From a virus, in IMG/VR virus record IMGVR_UViG_3300023284_000984, positions 1 to 25,657 of that record: a DNA stretch of 25,657 nt. One strand, 5' to 3'. Shown here piece by piece: positions 21,388-25,657 of the stretch. A program made the translations under genes and the position numbers. Below the pieces are notes generated by a model, which was given only the letters and a program-made list of their open reading frames with translations, did not search any database and was not told the DNA's origin. Each line of letters starts with the position of its first letter. The stretch's first letter is position 1.

Positions 21388-21641
21388 CGACAATTTACGG
21401 CGGAAAAGCGACTATTGTTATCGACGGAAAAGAAATAAAACCAACACTGGATGTTGTTGCCTGTTCTAATGTTAACCGCCAGTTCGCGCGAGGAAATTAT
21501 TCCGGGTCAATCGAAATGAAAATAGAAAGCGGGGCCAATAATTTATATTGGTTAATTTTTGGCCATATTAAAAATACAATATCACGTCGTCACTTTAAGA
21601 AATGGGCGAAAAGGAATATGAGGGGTAATTATGTCAATTAG
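21384..21641 (+). CDS. Unknown 85-residue protein with beta start and basic helical end
   Basis: The product begins MTTIYGGKATIVIDGKEIKP. The first half is beta-rich (ATIVIDGKEIKPTLDVVACS), followed by YSGSIEMKIESGANNLYWLI and a basic end (SRRHFKKWAKRNMRG). The strand-rich core with a positive tail could bind nucleic acid, but no family is recognised. It starts in an ATGA overlap with the mini P-loop gene and overlaps the next gene by 11 bp. Confidence 0.6.
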   Translation: MTTIYGGKATIVIDGKEIKPTLDVVACSNVNRQFARGNYSGSIEMKIESGANNLYWLIFGHIKNTISRRHFKKWAKRNMRGNYVN

Positions 21642-21906
21642 AGCCGAAATAAAATCACCTGACGAAATGAGACAAGATGAATTAGATTGGAAATTAACTA
21701 AAGCATTGATCAAAGAAATAGATGTGGTAGTTGATTCTGGTGGCCCTTACATAGAAACTAATACAATTGTCATGGGTGTTTTTGAATCCATAGTTGAGCC
21801 GTCTAAGCGAAACCATTTCCTAGCTAGATTATTAAGGTGCCTTAACAGTGGTTACGATATTGAGGACTCGCTGACTATTATTGCTATCTCTAATCATTAT
21901 AATTAA
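21631..21906 (+). CDS. Unknown 91-residue helical protein, last gene of the plus operon
   Basis: The product begins MSIRAEIKSPDEMRQDELDW and is mostly helical, with a central segment IDVVVDSGGPYIETNTIVMG. GAGGGG lies just upstream of the ATG, inside the preceding gene. The stop is followed 16 bases later by a strong terminator hairpin, so this closes the operon. Function unknown. Confidence 0.62.
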   Translation: MSIRAEIKSPDEMRQDELDWKLTKALIKEIDVVVDSGGPYIETNTIVMGVFESIVEPSKRNHFLARLLRCLNSGYDIEDSLTIIAISNHYN

Positions 21907-21921
21907 AAAATGCCAAAAAAA

Positions 21922-21946
21922 AGGAACCCGAGGGTTCCTAATTTTT
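21922..21946. terminator. Bidirectional intrinsic terminator at the end of the plus operon
   Basis: AGGAACC (21922-21928) and GGTTCCT (21933-21939) form a 7-bp stem with a CGAG loop. It is flanked by eight A on the left and AATTTTT on the right, so it has a U-run in both directions: TAATTTTT for the plus operon and a perfect run of eight U for any minus-strand transcript. The stronger U-run is on the minus side, implying a minus-strand RNA also stops here. Confidence 0.85.
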
Positions 21947-21972
21947 CAGAATATTTAAAAGCTTGAGGTATT

Positions 21973-22076
21973 GCTCTGATTAACCCTTTACACCCTGCTA
22001 GTTGGGGGCATGATCGGCCTATCTGGTTTGCCGCATACGAGACTATATTTAAAGATTCCTTATCAATGACCAGAGC
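21973..22076. ncRNA. Candidate structured RNA 1 (104 nt closed by paired ends)
   Basis: GCTCTG (21973-21978) and CAGAGC (22071-22076) are perfectly complementary and bracket a 104-nt segment with no credible gene. Its interior is GC-richer than its flanks and has further short pairs (for example CCCTGC/GGGGGC and GGC/GCC words). A minus-strand RNA through it would end at the strong terminator at 21922-21946. Strand is not settled. A short minus-strand reading frame here lacks a Shine-Dalgarno and runs into the terminator. Confidence 0.4.
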
Positions 22077-22147
22077 CTTAACAACAAAATGGTAATCTAA
22101 ATGTAATTTGAAAGTCAAATAAAAAATGAAATAAATTAAGAAAAAAA

Positions 22148-22247
22148 GAGACGGGACGGTTTTACGCTATCTCACCGCATGACTAGCTAAGTCTTTTAGG
22201 GGTAACCGGAACCCAATCCGCCGTAATCTTAAGATTACAACCGTCTC
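22148..22247. ncRNA. Candidate structured RNA 2 (100 nt closed by a 7-bp stem)
   Basis: GAGACGG (22148-22154) and CCGTCTC (22241-22247) form a perfect 7-bp closing stem. An alternative stem GACGGTT/AACCGTC can replace it. Inside are a 16-bp palindrome GTAATCTTAAGATTAC (22223-22238), GGGT/ACCC (22201-22215) and GACT/AGTC (22181-22193) hairpins. Seven A at 22141-22147 become a U7 tail on the minus strand, as in a terminated small RNA. On the plus strand a separate terminator follows at 22256-22286. It is not a tRNA: no T-arm consensus or anticodon arm is found. Confidence 0.5.
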
Positions 22248-22255
22248 TAATTTCG

Positions 22256-22286
22256 CTGAGGTCTAATGCTGATTGCTCAGTTTTTT
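22256..22286 (+). terminator. Weak plus-strand terminator candidate
   Basis: CTGAG (22256-22260) can pair with CTCAG (22276-22280), directly followed by six T (22281-22286). The stem is short and the loop is 15 nt, so it is weak, but its position just past the structured segment at 22148-22247 would suit a plus-strand RNA. Confidence 0.4.
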
Positions 22287-22341
22287 ATCTCAACTCTCGA
22301 TTGCGAAAACATTAATATGAAATGATTTAAAAGACAAATAA

Positions 22342-22382
22342 AAAAGGGGTCATTTTCATCCTGAAATATATAGACCCCTTTT
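22342..22382. terminator. Strong intrinsic terminator for the minus-strand primase operon
   Basis: AAAAGGGGTC (22342-22351) and GACCCCTTTT (22373-22382) form a perfect 10-bp stem, with an inner TTTCA/TGAAA pair in the loop. On the minus strand it ends in a run of six or more U. It lies 65 bases past the last minus-strand gene of the right-edge operon. It can also work on the plus strand with a shorter U-run. Confidence 0.85.
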
Positions 22383-22446
22383 CAAATCGTAAATTAATAA
22401 CTTACGATATAATTATTGCGCCCGATGCCGGACGTTACAACTAACA

Positions 22447-22812
22447 TTAACTTACATCAAATCCTTGTTCGTTTAATTGGGGGCTAATTTCCTCGACAAG
22501 CGATTCTATTAAATGCATAGACGTTTTTAACTTGGAACGATTTGATGACTTTTTTTCCTTATCCAAGCAAGCCTTAACCATATCTTTATAACTTGCTAGC
22601 GTTTGCAAAAAACCATTTACGGTTTCAGTCGTCAGTATTCCGCCAACCTTAGCCTTATTTTCCATACGTTGCCGTGCGAAATTTTCGAATGCAGTTTCAA
22701 AATGAACAAATTTTTCAGGCCATTGCTTTTTATTGACCTGATTTATCTCGGCTAATATGTGGCCCAGGGCCAAATAGCTATCTTGATTTATCATTAATAA
22801 ATAATTTCTCAT
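22447..22812 (-). CDS. Unknown 121-residue helical protein
   Basis: The product begins MRNYLLMINQDSYLALGHIL and is helical throughout (FVHFETAFENFARQRMENKA, SYKDMVKACLDKEKKSSNRS), ending in an acidic segment. It starts one base after the previous stop (TAGATG), so it belongs to the primase operon and is its last gene. A second in-frame ATG is at codon 7. No motif is recognised; a small replication accessory role is only a guess from context. Confidence 0.62.
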   Translation of the reverse strand: MRNYLLMINQDSYLALGHILAEINQVNKKQWPEKFVHFETAFENFARQRMENKAKVGGILTTETVNGFLQTLASYKDMVKACLDKEKKSSNRSKLKTSMHLIESLVEEISPQLNEQGFDVS

Positions 22813-23499
22813 CTAAAAATCTCGCTTGATTGACGATGACTTGTAATACATTCGAACGTTTTCTCTTAATGGATTATCTCTATTGTCGAATTTCTTTTCG
22901 CCTGAAAAATACCAGTCGTGAGAGTATTCGAATAGGTGCCAAGCGTAAGCCATTAACCCTTTTTTACGGAATCTTTTTTCGGCCCATCTTAAAGGCCAGT
23001 GAATATTCAAAACCGTTAAAGTTAGGAACCATAAATTTTTACCTGACGTGTTTTTATAGTCAGTCGCCAGTAATGAGAATAATGCCATGATATAAATTAA
23101 TGGGTTGTATTTAAAAATAGGATATTTAAAAGCTAGAAACACGGCCCAGGTGTTAGGGTGCCAATTTTTAGGGTTGTACCATTTGTAACCATTCCAAGTC
23201 ATTAAAGGTAATTGTTTAATGGTTTGTTTCATGTCGTGAATTTTGCAAATTGAATATAATCCCAACATATTGTCGCGAGAAAAATGATCACCATCGTCCG
23301 GCGGGTTTGCTTGAAATCTATTCTTAGAAACTATAGTATGATGAATAGCTTTTTGCCAGTCGGTCCAATACGGCAAATCATTTAATCGATCCCAATTATC
23401 CAGCATGGCTCGAAATAAGATTCCGTTTTCAGTCTCAACATTTCGCTCAATTCGAAATAAGTCATAATAGTTGAAATATTCGTGTTGCTTCTTTTCCAT
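22813..23499 (-). CDS. Unknown 228-residue protein with HFSRDN motif and hydrophobic segment
   Basis: The product begins MEKKQHEYFNYYDLFRIERN. Residues about 66-82 read NPPDDGDHFSRDNMLGLYSI; acidic residues before H-F-S-R-D-N are shared with some phage proteins of unknown function. The middle has a run of aromatic and hydrophobic residues (NPLIYIMALFSLLATDY) that may cross or contact the membrane, and the rest is rich in Trp, Tyr and His. It lies two bases after the primase gene. I do not know its role. Confidence 0.6.
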   Translation of the reverse strand: MEKKQHEYFNYYDLFRIERNVETENGILFRAMLDNWDRLNDLPYWTDWQKAIHHTIVSKNRFQANPPDDGDHFSRDNMLGLYSICKIHDMKQTIKQLPLMTWNGYKWYNPKNWHPNTWAVFLAFKYPIFKYNPLIYIMALFSLLATDYKNTSGKNLWFLTLTVLNIHWPLRWAEKRFRKKGLMAYAWHLFEYSHDWYFSGEKKFDNRDNPLRENVRMYYKSSSIKRDF

Positions 23500-23501
23500 A
23501 A

Positions 23502-25657
23502 TTACCCCAGTTTAATAAAAACCCCTTTTCGGGTTTGTCCGTTAATCCAATTATTTTTATAATCTGTACATCTTGGATGCCGTCTCAATAGTCCTATGTA
23601 ATCTGAATAGTTTGAAACTTTTCCTAGCTTATCTTTTAAATGAACGTTCCCGACCATGAAAAATAATTCATGAGATTGATAATTATATTTTATGCCGTTA
23701 AACGCTAAAACCCGGTCATGAGCTTCGAGGTTTGTTGCTAATGGATTTTTTCTCATCGACTCGACTATTTGCCCAACCGACATAGTGCTATTGTCCATTG
23801 ATAATTGCATTATTATAGATAAGCATTTCTCGGAATCTGATTCGGAATTAATCTCAACATAGTCAGAACCTTCGAAGTTTATCATTTCAACTAACTGGTT
23901 TATGGTTTCGGTCTCGATTAATTCATTTGAAAAGAATGAAAAATAACCAGCTAGTATTGGCGATAACTGATCCGCTAATCGGGCCTCGTATTTCATTGCT
24001 TTTAAATGAACTTTGCATAATTCAATATTTTCCATAGTTGTTTTATAATGGTTTACCATGCGAGAAAATAATAGTGGGGCGAACTCTTTAGCGTTGGCCA
24101 TTGCGTTTTCTAGTGCGATTAATTCCTCGTGGGGTTGGCCGTGAACCGTATTCATTTCAATTACAAAAAACCTAGAATCGTCGGCCGAGTTGAATGATAA
24201 TTTTTGAATAGAACCTAAGCAGAAAATTGCGTTCGTATTATACTTAATACCTTTTCCGCCCGGACTACCTCGCAATATATTTCCGGTTGTCCTAGTCGAG
24301 CAATGGCGGGCCAATTTAACAACGTCAGCCATTTGGTTTCTATCCCTCTCACTGTTAGGCTCTGATTCGTCATAGACTACAGCTTTAGAATTATTTTTTA
24401 ACTCTTGCTTGATACCGGCGGCGGTTGAATCTGTTATCGATATTGAAATTGGAATCAATGAATAGATCCAGTCTAATATAGTCGATTTACCGGAACCTTT
24501 CGAGCCTGTTAAGTAAAGATGTGGTCGCCAATGGAGCGCCCCGGATATCTGAGCAATAGCGATCCATCCTAATAGAAATATATAATCGTTCTTATTCTTA
24601 TATAGTAATTTTTTAAAAGCATTAGTAATTATATTGGCTTGCTCATAATTTAATTGTTTAGTGAAATCAACCTCGACGGATTCCCCAGCCTCATAGAAAA
24701 ATTTTGTCTTTATGTCATGATTAAAAATTGGCTTGTATTCATTTTTATAATAAATCTGATCGCCCAAGTTAACCGCAATCTCGCCATTCTCAAACCAACA
24801 ACCTCGGCCCCTAATGTTTTCCGGATTAAAAAATCCGGCCTTAGTTTGTTCTATCCCTAGTTTCTCAACAACCATGGTCCAATTGGGCGCGGTCTTTTCG
24901 CCTTCGGCATCTTTAAGCCAACCGTAACGGTCACCCCAATATTTTCCCGGCGCCATTAATAAAAACTGATTCTTATTATGCTCATTTGCAGTTAATGGAA
25001 ATATTCTTTTTTGATGAGTAGCAAAATAATAGTTATGCTTTTCAAAATAACCAAGCGGAACTATTTCAGAAAAATCCGAAACGTCTATTCCAAGTTGTTC
25101 GCGAACCGCCTCGATTCCCTCGAAACAATGTAGGTCATTATAATCCGACCATGATTCATTCCCAGCATCGAACCTAACGGTTCTAACTAAACAGTTTGAT
25201 AATTTAAACGCCGCCGTCCTAGCTTTTTTCTCGCCAATATTATTTAAATGTTGTTCCTTATGGATATCTCGGTCGGCACAAAATATTATTTTACAGCTAG
25301 GATTTATTTTCCTAATGGCCATTGCGCCTTGTAAAATATTTGAAGTGTCCCAAACTATCCCAACGGCGGTTTCATCGTTACCGACGGCCTCATAAACAGA
25401 GCCGCCAGTTGCAAAGCCTTCGACAATGAAAACATATTCAGCGGTTTTAATATTTCCTATTGGACAAAAAGAACCTAGCTTTTCAATTCCGTAAGTAAAC
25501 ATTTTGAGAAAACGCTTAGAATTTGCTCCAGTGTTATTATTATACTCGGAGTTGGCCAGAATACGTTGGCAACCAACAAAACCAAACTCATTATAACTAG
25601 GGATATATAGAACCCCATTAAAATCAATGCGACCAAGGTAGTTCGAATTAATCTTTT
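23502..25657 (-). CDS. Phage primase-helicase with Toprim and P-loop domains (5' end outside window)
   Basis: The reading frame is open to the right edge (717 residues visible), so the internal ATG at 25502 is not the true start. Upstream codons give NYLGRIDFNGVLYIPSYNEF, GFVGCQRILANSEY and SKRFLK, the G-l-ip--n--G---g-Qri-----KrfLkG region that precedes Toprim in TraC/P4-type primases. Toprim has VEGFATGG (78-85) and ADRD near 127. A zinc-ribbon start may lie outside the window. The C-terminal half has a P-loop LTGSKGSGKST (about 378-388) and VVYDESEP near 427, as in DUF927-like helicase domains. It likely primes and unwinds DNA during phage replication, with two small genes in the same operon. 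Confidence 0.85.
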   Translation of the reverse strand, partial: KINSNYLGRIDFNGVLYIPSYNEFGFVGCQRILANSEYNNNTGANSKRFLKMFTYGIEKLGSFCPIGNIKTAEYVFIVEGFATGGSVYEAVGNDETAVGIVWDTSNILQGAMAIRKINPSCKIIFCADRDIHKEQHLNNIGEKKARTAAFKLSNCLVRTVRFDAGNESWSDYNDLHCFEGIEAVREQLGIDVSDFSEIVPLGYFEKHNYYFATHQKRIFPLTANEHNKNQFLLMAPGKYWGDRYGWLKDAEGEKTAPNWTMVVEKLGIEQTKAGFFNPENIRGRGCWFENGEIAVNLGDQIYYKNEYKPIFNHDIKTKFFYEAGESVEVDFTKQLNYEQANIITNAFKKLLYKNKNDYIFLLGWIAIAQISGALHWRPHLYLTGSKGSGKSTILDWIYSLIPISISITDSTAAGIKQELKNNSKAVVYDESEPNSERDRNQMADVVKLARHCSTRTTGNILRGSPGGKGIKYNTNAIFCLGSIQKLSFNSADDSRFFVIEMNTVHGQPHEELIALENAMANAKEFAPLLFSRMVNHYKTTMENIELCKVHLKAMKYEARLADQLSPILAGYFSFFSNELIETETINQLVEMINFEGSDYVEINSESDSEKCLSIIMQLSMDNSTMSVGQIVESMRKNPLATNLEAHDRVLAFNGIKYNYQSHELFFMVGNVHLKDKLGKVSNYSDYIGLLRRHPRCTDYKNNWINGQTRKGVFIKLG

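Noticed and set aside
21903-22118. Minus-strand 71-codon reading frame in the convergent spacer
   Set aside because: It needs a TTG start without a Shine-Dalgarno and runs through the terminator stem at 21922-21939; its codons overlap the paired segment better explained as RNA structure.
22148-22247. tRNA gene, suggested by the perfect 7-bp end stem
   Set aside because: The interior lacks the D-arm, a 5-bp anticodon stem with 7-base loop, and the GGTTC-type T-arm next to the 3' strand; the length of 100 is also too great.
23502-25502. Primase-helicase starting at the ATG at 25502
   Set aside because: The frame stays open to the window edge, and the residues upstream match the conserved segment before the Toprim domain, so the true start is outside the window.

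Overview
The window is part of the genome of a tailed bacteriophage with a contractile tail (myovirus type). The evidence is a standard capsid, neck and tail gene order running from both terminase subunits to the start of a DUF3383-type tail sheath, plus packaging and replication genes in tightly packed operons with ATGA or TAATG overlaps. The DNA is AT-rich. Most genes have clear Shine-Dalgarno sequences, which argues against a Bacteroidota host. Two gene products have signal peptides. I see no integrase, repressor, attachment site, tRNA or insertion sequence, so lifestyle and host remain open.

Layout. (1) Positions 14640 down to 1, minus strand, late operon: TerS, eleven small genes, TerL, two small genes, portal, a signal-peptide protein, a Mu F-like minor head protein, a DUF2213 protease/scaffold, cement protein, DUF2184 major capsid protein, then neck genes and the 5' part of the sheath gene. 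A terminator-like hairpin follows the capsid gene. The TerS-TerL interval holds zinc-ribbon proteins, small membrane proteins, a C39-like cysteine peptidase and a second signal-peptide protein. Several of these genes are under 50 codons. (2) 14641-15437: a gene-free divergent control region. Its right part is an AT-rich array of repeated boxes in inverted orientation around a central palindromic segment. This could be an early-promoter/operator hub or a replication origin. (3) 15438-21906, plus strand: an operon of 19 mostly unrecognised small genes ending in a Pif1-type helicase and a mini P-loop protein. (4) 21907-22446: no protein gene. It contains three terminators and two roughly 100-nt segments whose ends pair, which are candidate structured RNAs. 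(5) 25657 down to 22447, minus strand: a Toprim/P-loop helicase-primase cut by the window's right edge, followed by two unknown genes.

How it fits together: the divergent region separates the early-type operon on the right (accessory and DNA metabolism) from the late operon on the left (packaging and virion). The right-edge minus operon supplies the primase-helicase and converges on the early operon. The points most worth a second look are the inverted repeat array, the two candidate RNAs, the TerS-TerL cassette, the exported virion-like proteins, and an internal start in the protease gene that could make a separate scaffold protein.
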